Virus record (IMG/VR): IMGVR_UViG_3300021335_000042
Span: 1 to 36,334 of that record
DNA: 36,334 bases
From: a virus
Strand: one strand, 5' to 3'
Positions 21,851 through 34,200 of this stretch are shown here, one piece after another (position 1 is the first letter of the stretch; each line of letters opens with the position of its first letter). The notes beneath the pieces were generated by a model. It ran no database searches. It was not told the origin of the DNA and worked only from the letters and a program-made list of their open reading frames with translations. A program made the position numbers and the translations under genes.

Positions 21851-24800
21851 ATGTCAAGCACAGATAGACAAAATAGATTATTATTAGCTGAGGACTGGAA
21901 GCGGGTTTACCAATCTTTTCGTAATGCTGATTTCCAAAGTTATGACTTTGATAATTTGCGTAGGACAATGATTAACTATCTACGCCAAAACTACCCTGAA
22001 GATTTTAATGACTATGTTGAATCGAGTGAATATCTTGCACTTATTGATTTAATTGCTTACTTAGGACAAAATATTGCATTTAGAGTTGATCTAAATGCAA
22101 GAGAAAACTTTTTAGAGTTAGCAGAACGTAGAGAAAGTGTACTACGTCTAGCACGTTTACTTTCTTACAATCCAAAGCGTAACCAAGCAGCTAATGGTCT
22201 TTTAAAAATTGAATCCGTACGCACTACTGAAGAAATTAGAGATAGCAATAATACTAATTTAGAAAACCAAACTATTCTATGGAATGACCCTGCAAACCCT
22301 GATTGGTACGAACAATTTATAAAGGTAATGAATGCTTCTTTACCAGTTAACGGAACATTTGGCCGTCCTGCAAAAAGCGAAACAGTAAACGGTGTGCCTA
22401 CAGAACAATATAGATTAAATTCTACTAATGCTGAAGTGCCTACATACGGATTTTCTAAAGCAGTTGACGGCCGGAGCACAAGATTTGAAATTGTTTCTAC
22501 AGATATAAACAATGGTATAATAGAAGAAGAAGCACCATTTCCAGGAAACAATTTTGCTTTATTATATAGAGATGACGGCCGCGGACCGGCAAGTTCTAAT
22601 AGCGGATTCTTTTCACACTTCAGACAAGGTGCTTTGGATCAAGGTGTGTTTACAATAACTAATCCTAGTACTAACCAGATAGTTGCAATCGATGCAACAA
22701 ACGTAAACAACAGCGATGTTTGGTTGTATAAATTAGACAGTTTTGGAAATGAAGAAGAACAGTGGACTAAAGTAGATGCTGTAGAAGGCAACAATATAAT
22801 ATACAATAGTTTGTCAAAAAATATTAGAAATATTTACAGTGTTTTAACCCGCGCCGAAGATAGAATTAGTTTAATTTTTTCCGATGGTGTATTCGGCACT
22901 CTGCCTAAAGGGCAGTTTAGAGTTTATTATAGATCAAGTAGAAAAGAAAGAGTAATTGCAACTCCTGATGACATGAGAGGCATATCAATTAATATTCCTT
23001 ATATATCTCGTACAGGAAAAGTTGAAAGTCTAACAATTACTTTTGAATTAAAGTACACTGTAGATAACAGCTCTGCTTCTGAAACCAATGCTAGTATCAA
23101 GCGCAATGCGCCTAGCACATATTACACCCAAAACAGAATGGTAACAGGCGAAGATTATCAAGTTGCTCCATTGGGCGTAAGTCAAGAAATTATAAAAGTA
23201 AAATCTGTGAACAGAACAGCAAGCGGAATAAGCAGGTATTTTGATCTAATAGATGCAACAGGCAAGTATTCTAAAACAAACTTATTTGGAACTGATGGAT
23301 CAATATATAAAGAATATCTTATACCTAAAACTTCGTTTAGTTTTACAACAAGGACAGATGTAGAAGGTGCAGTAATAAACACCATTCAGCCTATACTTGG
23401 TGACAAAAAGGTAAGAAATTATTATTACGACCAATTTCCAAAAGTGCTAGTTGCAGACCTAGGAGTAACCTGGACGCAGCTGAGTAATGAAACAAATCAA
23501 AGTACAGGATATTTTACAAACAGAGATGGTGTAGTTGCAGAATTAGGTAGATTTACTGGTAGCATTTTAAAATTAATTGTACCAGGATCTCTAGTAAAAG
23601 TTATACCGCCAGAAGGAAAATACTTTTTGCCTGACGGAACTTACAGCACTTCATTAGTGCCTAATGCAGTTTCATACAGATGGGTTAAAATAGTTAGTGT
23701 AGACGGTAACGGAACACAAACAAGCGCCAATGGCGAAGGTCCTGTATTTTTAAATGATATAATTCCTACAGAAGCACAAGTTACTGAAATTAGGCCTAGC
23801 CTAGCAAATGTTTTACAATCAGATGTGTCGTCTCAAGTAATTGATCAAATATTTGCATATAAGACTTTTGGCTTAAGATTTGATCAAGATACAACAGCTT
23901 GGAGATTAATTACAGAAAATAACTTAAATGTTACTAGCGAATTTAGCACAGGCAAAACCGGAGACACAACTAATCAAAAACTAGACGCAAGTTGGTTATT
24001 GCTATTTGAAACTGACGGAGAAAAATATACAATTACATACAGAGCAATGAGATATGTTTTTGAAAGTGATAAAGAAATACGCTTCTACTACGACAGCGGC
24101 GACAAAATATATAATAACTTAACAGGTAAGATTGTTAAAGATAAAATTAAGGTACTTAGTATAAATCAGAAACCAGACGACATTAATCCGTTTACTGTTG
24201 ATTTTGATTGGGAAGTTGTTGAGGAATACAGAGATGCTGAAGGATATGTAGATTCAAAAAAAATACAAGTTAGCTTTTTTGATGAAGATGATGACGGTGT
24301 TGTTGACAATCCTGAAATTTTTACAGACATTGTTGATGAAGAAACAAATAGTGCAAACAAATATGTATTTTTAGAAAAAATTGTTACATCAGATGGTGCA
24401 GAGGATTTTAGGTATATTGCATCTGACAATATAGGATTGCATGGAGTTATAGTTTTACCAGATGTTACTAGTCCTGTTGTCCTTAGTGAGCAAGAAGATA
24501 AGCAAATTTTTTACTATCAAAAAGAAGACATATTTAGAATTTTAGACAAAACTACAGGAACATATTCACTAACTACAGATTATAAAGCAAAAATCGGCAG
24601 AGACGAATTAAAGTTTCAATACATTCATGCAGCTGATTCAAATTCAAGAATTGATCCTAGTGCAAGCAATATTGTAGATATGTACTTACTAACAAAATCT
24701 TACGATACAGAGTTTAGGCAATATTTAGACGGAACAATAACAACTAAGCCGTTGCCTCCTAGCACAGATGCGCTTTACAATAATTATGGTTCAGAGTTAG

Positions 24801-25270
24801 AAAAAATAAAATCACTTAGTGATGAAATCATTTATCATCCTGTTAAGTATAAAGTACTTTTTGGTGCAACATCGGGAGCTGATTTGCAAGCTACTTTTAA
24901 AATTGTTAAAAATCCAGATTTAGTTTTAAATGACAATGATATTAAAACTAGAGTAATTGCAGCAATTAATCAATTTTTTGCTTTAGAAAATTGGGACTTT
25001 GGTGATAAGTTTTTCTTTTCTGAGTTATCTAGTTATGTTATGAACGAGTTGTCTCCTGACTTAGTAACTTTTTTAATTGTGCCTGTACAAGACAGTCAAA
25101 GTTTTGGTAGCTTGTTTGAAATAAAATCAGAAGCTGATGAAATTTTCATTAGCTCTGCAACAGTTGATGATATACAAATTATTGACGCAGTAACAGCATC
25201 AAGACTGAAGTCAACAGGAACTGTTGTCACTTCGAGCACAACAAGCAATGCAGGTATACAGAGTTATTAA
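21851..25270 (+). CDS. gp6: Baseplate wedge subunit gp6
   Basis: 1139 aa (T4 gp6 660). In T4, gp6 dimers form the inner iris ring of the baseplate with gp7 and gp25; the fold is related to BaseplateJ. The N-terminus is diagnostic: NADFQSYDFDNLRRTMINYL (about 26-45), YVESSEYLALIDLIAYLGQN and AFRVDLNARENFLELAERRE (about 56-95), then LARLLSYNPKRN. A central beta-rich region (200-420) includes SYNTGEDY-type RMVTGEDYQVAPLG (about 430-445). The C-terminal core (970-1110) has YHPVKYKVLFG and IAAINQFFALENWDFGDKFF. The 430-970 section is additional to T4. AGGA precedes the ATG. Confidence 0.95.
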   Translation: MSSTDRQNRLLLAEDWKRVYQSFRNADFQSYDFDNLRRTMINYLRQNYPEDFNDYVESSEYLALIDLIAYLGQNIAFRVDLNARENFLELAERRESVLRLARLLSYNPKRNQAANGLLKIESVRTTEEIRDSNNTNLENQTILWNDPANPDWYEQFIKVMNASLPVNGTFGRPAKSETVNGVPTEQYRLNSTNAEVPTYGFSKAVDGRSTRFEIVSTDINNGIIEEEAPFPGNNFALLYRDDGRGPASSNSGFFSHFRQGALDQGVFTITNPSTNQIVAIDATNVNNSDVWLYKLDSFGNEEEQWTKVDAVEGNNIIYNSLSKNIRNIYSVLTRAEDRISLIFSDGVFGTLPKGQFRVYYRSSRKERVIATPDDMRGISINIPYISRTGKVESLTITFELKYTVDNSSASETNASIKRNAPSTYYTQNRMVTGEDYQVAPLGVSQEIIKVKSVNRTASGISRYFDLIDATGKYSKTNLFGTDGSIYKEYLIPKTSFSFTTRTDVEGAVINTIQPILGDKKVRNYYYDQFPKVLVADLGVTWTQLSNETNQSTGYFTNRDGVVAELGRFTGSILKLIVPGSLVKVIPPEGKYFLPDGTYSTSLVPNAVSYRWVKIVSVDGNGTQTSANGEGPVFLNDIIPTEAQVTEIRPSLANVLQSDVSSQVIDQIFAYKTFGLRFDQDTTAWRLITENNLNVTSEFSTGKTGDTTNQKLDASWLLLFETDGEKYTITYRAMRYVFESDKEIRFYYDSGDKIYNNLTGKIVKDKIKVLSINQKPDDINPFTVDFDWEVVEEYRDAEGYVDSKKIQVSFFDEDDDGVVDNPEIFTDIVDEETNSANKYVFLEKIVTSDGAEDFRYIASDNIGLHGVIVLPDVTSPVVLSEQEDKQIFYYQKEDIFRILDKTTGTYSLTTDYKAKIGRDELKFQYIHAADSNSRIDPSASNIVDMYLLTKSYDTEFRQYLDGTITTKPLPPSTDALYNNYGSELEKIKSLSDEIIYHPVKYKVLFGATSGADLQATFKIVKNPDLVLNDNDIKTRVIAAINQFFALENWDFGDKFFFSELSSYVMNELSPDLVTFLIVPVQDSQSFGSLFEIKSEADEIFISSATVDDIQIIDAVTASRLKSTGTVVTSSTTSNAGIQSY

Positions 25271-25285
25271 GAGGTAGCAATATAA

Positions 25286-28200
25286 ATGGCATACGAAGAT
25301 AATCAAAACGAATTTCCGGTACCAATTGACGGTGATGGACGTAGACAGTCTGCACAACATTTACCTCGATACTTTAGAACACATACTAACAAAAAGTTTT
25401 TAGGTAGCACTTTCGATCAGCTTATGCAGCCCGGAGTTGCTGAAAAACTTAACGGATACGTCGGCAGAGAAGTTGCTAAGGCTTATAGAGCTGATGATTC
25501 GTATATTAAAGATGTTAGTGCTGATAGAGAAAATTACCAGTTAGAACCGGCCGCAGTTATTACAGATGATCTGGGCAATGTTAGTTTTTACAAAGACTAT
25601 AATGATTTTATCAATCAAATTTCTAACTTTAATGGAAACAATAAAGACCATAGTAAACTTAATGGCCAAGAATATTACGCATGGAATCCTAACATAGACT
25701 GGGATAAATTTGTTAATTTTAGAGAATACTACTGGCTACCTAACGGTCCACAAACTATAAATGTTATAGGTCAAACAGATCAGGTCGAAAGCGAATATAC
25801 AATCTCACTAGCTGATAATGTAGATAATTACGCTTATCTTTTTTCTCCAGACGGTTTTACTCAAAATCCTAATCTAACTCTTTATAGGGGAATGACTTAT
25901 AGGTTTAATATAGACACACCCGGATTGCCGTTTACTATACGCACTGCAAAAAATAATGATGATGAATTTTTATTAGAAGCAGGAATATCTGAACAAAAAG
26001 TAGAAGATGGTATAATAGAATTAAAGTTAAATTCTGAAACTCCTGATATTTTATATTATATGGCAGATAATGATCTAAATGCATCAGGACTTATCAAAGT
26101 TTTAAATTTAGAGGAAGCTACGTCTATTGACGTTGAAACAGAGATTTTAGGCAAAAAGAAATATACAACATCTGCTGGCGTTGAGTTATCTAATGGTATG
26201 AAACTTTCCTTTATTGGAAAAGTTACACCGGAAAAATATAGCCAAGGACAATGGTATGTAGAAGGCGTAGGAGATAAAATTGTACTTGTTGATGAAAGCC
26301 AATTAACTGTTGCAAGCGTTTTTGCAGATAACCTGCCTGTTGAATTTGATGCCAACGAATTTGACCAACTTCCTTTTGATGAAGCAATAGGTTATCCAGC
26401 TAAGAAAGATTACTTTTTAATTAATAGAGCATCTATTGATGGAAACTTGTGGTCACGCTATAATAGATGGTTTCATAAATCTGTTATTGAGGTAAGTGCG
26501 TCAGCTAACGATCAGCCTAGTAACATTGATCAATCACAAAGAGCAAAACGTCCTATCATAGAATTTAATGCCGGTTTAAAATTACATAAATTTGGAACTA
26601 AATCTAAAACAGATATAGATCTTGTAGATAGTTTTACAACTGATATTTTTAGCATTATTGAAGGCTCTGAAGGATATAATATAGACGGGGTAGATTTAGC
26701 AGAAGGAATGCGAGTTCTTTTTACAGCTGATACTGACATACTTGTTAAAAATAGAATTTTTGAAATTAATTTTATTAACTTTGTTTCTTCCGAAGGAACA
26801 ACACGCCAAATAAATTTAAAAGAAATTCCAGATACACAGCCTATAGCTAACGAAACTGTTTTAGTCAAATTAGGAAGTACATTCGGCGGAGCAACGTTTT
26901 ATTATGATGGAACAGCTTGGCAGTCGGCACAAGAAAAAACACAAGTAAACCAAACACCATTGTTTGACGTATTTGATAAAAATGGTTACAGTTATGGAGA
27001 TAACAATTATTACAATGCAAATACATTTAACGGAACAAAATTGTTTAGTTACAAACCAGGTGTAGGCCAAACCGACAGTGAATTGGGAATTCCAGTAGCA
27101 TATAGAACAATAGATAATGTTGGTGACATTACTTTTAATTTTAATTTATTACAAGATTCATCAACATATCAATTGGATAATTCTATTATAACCATTGGAA
27201 CAGATGTAGGCTATGTCAGGCGTTATACTGATATTGATATCTTTGAAACAGATACCGGTTGGAAAAAAGCAAAAGGTTTAAGTAATCAGCCTGTTATTAG
27301 GCAATATGTATTTGATAACACTACAGATAGTTTTACAATAGATGTGTACGATCAAAGCAGTAGATTAACTGATTTATGGATACGGGTTTATAAAAATAAT
27401 GTTCTACAGTTTGAAAATTTACATTTTACATTTAGAGACACAGTAAACGAAGACAAAGAAATTGTATTTAATGATAGCTTAACAATAGGTGATGTTATTG
27501 TTATTAAAACAAGATCAGCAACAGAAAAAAATAAAAATGGATATTATGAAGTTCCTATTAATTTTGAAAAAAATCCGTTGAATGAGGATATTTTTGAATT
27601 TACTTTAGGAGAAGTAAACGACCATGTTTCAAGTATTGTAGAGGAGCTTGATAATTTTACTGGTGTTTATCCTGGGCCTAGTAATTTAAGAGATACTGGA
27701 AAAATAAGTCAGTACGGTAAAAGGTTTGTTAAACATTCCGCACCACAAAACTTGTCTTTATTTCATATCTTAGACAAAGATTCTAATTTAATTAAATCAT
27801 TGCGATATTCTCGAAGAGAATATTCTAAATTTAAAAGGTTGTTTTTGCAAATAGCAAACAGTTTAGGTTTTGAAGGTGCAACTAAAGATCACGTAGATAA
27901 AGTTTTAGCAGAATTAGTTAAAGATAAAACTAATAAAATGCCTTTTTATTTTTCAGACATGATTCCATTAGGTGCAACAAAAAAAACAAGTTTTATAATT
28001 GACGATGCTGACAGTCAAAACTTCTTTGCTTTAACAAATGTATTTGATATTGACACACCTAGCCGTAAAGCAGTACAGGTTTACTTAAATGGTAATCAAT
28101 TAATTTTTGGAAAAGATTATACATTTAACACTGACGGATTTGTTGTTATAACAGCAACTAAAGAAGTAGACGATATTGTTGAAATATATGAATATGAAAG

Positions 28201-31200
28201 CACAAACGGAAGTTATTGTCCTCCTACTCCTACAAAATTAGGATTATATCCTAAGTATGAGCCTACAATTTACGTAGATAGCGTCACCGGAACGAAGTTA
28301 ATTCAAGGGCATGACGGAAGTAGATTTGTTGCATTTGATGATTTTAGAGATAATTTACTTTTAGAATTAGAGTTAAGGATTTATAACAATATTAAAGTTT
28401 CGTATGATACAAATTTTGTTGATATTCTAGGATTTGTTAATAGCGAGGATAGAACAGCCGGGTTTGATAAAAGTTTAATTGATAACGCAATGTTAGCAGA
28501 CTTTATACAGTGGACTACTTTAATAGACGAAGACTATACAGAAAATCCAAATTTCCAAAGAACAAACGGATTTACATGGAACTATAGTTCAATGTCGAGT
28601 CCCCAAGGAAATGTTTTACCAGGATACTGGCGAGCGATTTACAAAAAGGGGTTTGATACAGATAGACCTCACACACATCCGTGGGAAATGCTAGGATTTT
28701 CAGTTAAACCAGACTGGTGGGAACAACAGTATGGCCCTGCGCCCTACACAAAAAATAATTTACTACTATGGGAAGATTTAGAAAAAGGAATTATAAGAGA
28801 ACCGGGCAAAAAATTTGTTGTTAACAAAAAGTTTATACGTACAGATTTAACATCGCATATTCCAGTTGACGAAGATGGAAACTTATTGCCACCGTCTGTT
28901 AGTGGATATGCAAAAAACTTTATCACTAATAACATTAGAGATTCTTTTAAATTTGGAGACGAGGGACCTGTAGAAGCTGCCTGGAGAAACAGCTCGGAAT
29001 ATCCGTTTGCTTTAATGACAGCTTGGTTATTAACTCAGCCTAATAAATTACTAGCAACCGGCTTTGACAGGATTAACCAAATTAGGAACAACGCCGGCGA
29101 GATTGTATATAAAACTACCGATAAACATATTAGACTTACAGACATTATATTTCCTAATACCTCAGAAGATGAAGCACAGATTTTTACTAGTGGTCTAGTA
29201 AATTATGTTGCAGGATATATGGCATCCAACATCACTACACCTTTTACTAACTATAAGTCTCATCTAAAAAGTATAAAAAATCAAATAGGGTTTAAACTAG
29301 CAGGTTTTACAGAGAAAGAAAAATTTAAATTAATTCTAGACAGCAGAACTCCATTAAACGAAGGTAATGTGTTTGTTCCTGATGAAAACTACAAGATCTT
29401 TTTAAACACTAGTACGCCAGTCCAAACTATAAACTACAGCGGCGTAATTATAGAAAAGCAATCTAATGGTTATATTATGCGAGGCTATGATCAAGAACAG
29501 CCAGTATTCAAATACTACAAAGCGATTGCACTTGATAATGATCCCATAATCAATGTTGGTGGTGTCTCAGAAGAATATGTTACTTGGGAAAGCAATAGAA
29601 TTTATGTTGAAGGCAAAAATGTAGAATATGAAGGGGCTTATTATAGAGTAACTGAGCAACACACAAGTGGTGCAAGTTTTGATAATGATAAGATGACAAA
29701 ACTTCCTAACTTACCATTAGTAGGCGGTCGCGAAGCTACATTTAAAAGAACATTTTTTGATAGAAGTATAAGTGAATTACCCTATGGAACATTAATTAGA
29801 ACTATACAGGAAGTAGTTGACTTTTTATTAGGCTATGAAAAATACCTTACTGATCAAGGATTCGTTTTTGATTACTTTGATGAGGATGATGAAATTGTTA
29901 ATGATTGGAAAAAATCTGCTAAAGAATTTATGTTTTGGTCATTGCAAAACTGGGCAGAAGGATCAGTAATTACAGTGAGCCCTGCTGCTAAAGAAATTAA
30001 ATTTATCTCTCAGTATTCGATGGTAGATAACATATTTGACAGCTTTTACGGATACACTATTTACAAAGCAGATGGTAAAAAATTAATTGAAGAATTTTCA
30101 AGTTTAAGCAGAGAAAACCCTAACGAATTTACACTGACTACAAAAAATACAGCAGATGGTATTTTTTCTGTTAAACTACCACTAGTTCAAAAAGAACATG
30201 TTATATTGTTAGATAACACAACAGTATTTAATGACATAATTTATGACTTACAGCCCGGATACAGGCAAGAGAGAATTAGAGTACTTGGGTATAGAACAAC
30301 GGAGTGGGACGGAAGTTTAAATATTCCTGGATTTATTTACGATGAAGCAAAAATTGTACAATGGGAACCTTGGAATGATTACGCAATAGGTGACGTGGTT
30401 AAATATAAGGAGTTTTACTATGCAGCTGAAAGCAAGGTTCCTGGGGCAGAAACCTTTGTTAGTTCGCAATGGAATAGATTGGCTGAAAAACCAGCTACAA
30501 AATTACACACTAACTTTGAATATAAAACTAACCAGTTCGCCGATTATTATGATTTAGATACAGATAACTTTGATGTCGAACAACAAAAATTTGCTCAACA
30601 CTTGATAGGCTACCAAAATAGAGATTACTTAGCTAACATCATTAACGATGACGTAAGCCAGTATAAATTTTACCAAGGGATGATTGCCGATAAAGGTACT
30701 CGTAATGCATTAACAAAACTTTTTGATGTGTTAGGAAGTGCAGACAAAGACAGTCTTGAGTTTTATGAAGAATGGGCAATTAAGACAGGACAATACGGAG
30801 CAGCAGACGGATTTGAAGAAGTAGATTTTATCTTAGATGAAAACAACTTTAGGCTCACTCCCCAGCCAGTAATACTTGTAGATAATATCACAGGTGAAGA
30901 AACTGATTTAATTTATAGAATTAGACCATTTGAAGTATACGAAAAGCCTCAAAATTACAATCATAAACCATTTCCTACCAAGTATATAAACAAAGGATTT
31001 ACAAAAGACAGCGGTTATGTTAATTTAGATGACGTATCAATATCTGTTAATTCTTATGATGATATTTTACTACAGGAATTTAGTAAAATAAAAAATGGAG
31101 ATTACGTATGGGTAGGAAACGAAAAACTTAGCTGGAACATTTACAAACATGTTGATACACCATATAATGTAGAAAGTGTAGTAGGCGGAGAAACAGAATT

Positions 31201-34200
31201 TACGATTACTGTAGATGCAACACCTTCTGATATTACAAAAGGTGATATTATTGGAGTTTTTGATCTAATTAGTACTGAAGTCGAAACTGATGACAGTACC
31301 TATGCTACAATTACTCAAAGCACAGCAGCTATAGGCGGTTTTTATAAAATTAAAGATGTATTATTAAACAAAATAACCCTTGCTACAAATACAAAAATTG
31401 ACGATGTAGAAAAATGCAAAGGACAAATTACAAAATTTAAAACTGCACGTTATGCTGATATTTCTTCTGCAAATGATTTTTCACAAGAATTTTTAGAAAG
31501 TAATGACTTAATTTGGATAGATAATGACGATTCAAACAATTGGACAGTTTTACAGCAAAAAGATGCTTACGATCTACTCGAAACTGTTACAAATTCACTG
31601 TCTGATGGGTCGGATCAAGAATATGCAACTGCTATTGCTGCAAATAAAAACAACACAGTTTTAGTTGTAGGCGCTCCTGGTATAGATGATGGGAAAGTTT
31701 TTGTATATCGCAGAGGAAGTGCTAACAATAAATGGAAGTTAGCACAAGTTTTAGAAGCTGATAGCGATATAGCAGATGCTGGACAAAGATTTGGCGAATC
31801 TGTAGCATTATCTTCAGACGGGAAATATTTAATTGTAGGATCGCCCAGTGCGTCAAACGTAAAGTCTGCGTTTAGCGGCGATTATGTAGAGTCCCAAGAT
31901 TATCAGTCAAACGACATTGTTATAAAAAATGAATTATTATGGTCAGCTGCAAAAGATATTTTAGGCAGTGAAGATAATATCATATTTAATAGCTTTGAAA
32001 GCACCGCACAAATTATTGAAGAGTTAGGATTAATTAACGAAACTGACGAAAAGATTAATACAATTTTTACAGGTAATTATCCTTTCGAAGATACGTCAAC
32101 TAACCATATACTTGTTAGAGCACCAAACGAAATGTATGCAGGTTCTGCAATAGGCGACGAAGTGGTTATGAAATGGAATGAGCTTACTTACACCAACCAG
32201 GGAACAACTACTTTAGAATCAGTTGATTTGTTCGGCGGATTAGTTACAGGTGTAGATGGAGATTTTATAAACTCTACTAACCACACAATACAACATAAGA
32301 TTGATGTTGTACTTTATGTTGATGCCGCTACAAATATTCCAAATGTAGACGATAGAGTTGAGACTATAGGTGCATTTGGCACAGTCGATTATGTGTATTT
32401 TGATGGAGCTAGAGTAACACTGTATCTTAAAGATGTTAACGGAGCATTTACGTTAGAAGGTAGTTTATTTTTAGAATCAGGCGATTTTGTTGGTGAATAT
32501 TTAAGGGTGGCTCCTGTAGAAACAACAGACACTTCAAACGTCTATAGCGGATATTGGTATTTTAATACTCCTAATTACACAACTGGGAGTGTTAGATCAG
32601 ATCAAGGTAGAGGATTAGTAATATATGATGTTATACCTCAAGGAGAAATAGATCCTAATAGGTATTATTATAATATCCTTGATAATAATAACGAGGTCAT
32701 AAGTAGCGAGAACAGTATTAATAGTTATATTAGGGTGCTCTCGGCACAAGGTGCTCCAGGACCTTACGGAAATACAGATCCTATACTTTCTAATTTATTT
32801 GTAGTTAGAGCTCCTAAAGCATTAACAGACGTGTTGGTCAATGGCAACACTTTTGATATGTATGTTCCTCAGCTTACTAGATTTAGTGACGGCAGTTACA
32901 AAAATCCTGCAGACATTAACCTTACATTCAGTACATTGAATAGAAGACAGACTGTAGTAGATCTTTGGGACGGATATATTAATTTTAACTTTACAAAATT
33001 TGGCAGCAACGGCGATCCTTTCGAGCCTAAAGTTGGTCAAACTGTTAGAGATGTTACAACAGGCGCAACTGCTGTTGTGACTTATTACCAAAGAAACTCT
33101 TTGAATGTTACTATTTTTGTTAAGACAGTTACAGGAGATTGGAGTCTAGGTAATGTATATGGTGACAATGCTGAAATAGAATTTTTGCAAATTCCAGGTG
33201 ATCCTGATCCAATTTATCAAGCAGATCGTGTTATGGGTCAAACGCAATATAGGGCACTTGGTCTAGCTTCAGAAGGTATTGGCAAACTTATTGTTTTAGA
33301 AAATTTAACAGGTAATGTTTCGCTGCCTACAACTGATATACTAACACAAACAGAATATTGGTTTTATAATGAAGGAGATGTATTAGGAATACCTAGACAG
33401 CCTAGTATCCCTAGTCCAGATAATAATGACTGGAGCGTTGTGTACAACATACCGGCTTCCGGAAGTGGAGTAGCTAGTGGAAACACTAATGAAGGTATGT
33501 ACTCAGTGTTTGCATTAGAAGGAAGCGTGAATTATAGTTTAATAAATTCGTTTACAATACCTGAATCAACTTCTAACCTATATCTTGGCAGCGAAATTAA
33601 ACTTACAAAAAATAATGACTTATATAAAGGGTTTGTTCATGCTAGAGGCGATAATGAAATTACAGGTTTAGACCAAGATTACACTAGTTGGGGTAGAATA
33701 TACTTCTTAAACCAAGGTATAGACGAGTTTGGCAATTCATGGGCCTGGGAGTTTGCAAAGGATAAAAACTTTGTAGGAGAATTTAGTGCGCTATCTACTT
33801 ATTACACAGGAAACATTGTTTTTTATAATGGCAATTTATACACTGCTGTCACAAATACTGTAGCAACTCCTTTCAGTACAGTAAATTGGCAGTTAATTGA
33901 AACAGATGAAAGAACTGAATTTGTTGGATATGTTCCAAATGAAACAGGACAATTATTAGATAACGATGCAGACACAATTATTTCCGGCACAGAAAATTTA
34001 ATAAAGTTTGCTTATGACTTTGATGTTTCAGAAAACGGAGAAGTTTTAGTAGTTGCAAATAAAAATAGAACATCTGCACCTAATGAAGTTTTAGTGTACA
34101 GATCATTTAATGGAAATTATTTAAAACGCCAAACAATTATTGCTCCTAGCACAACAATAGGATTTGGTGACAGCATATCCATTAGCTCAGACGGTATGCT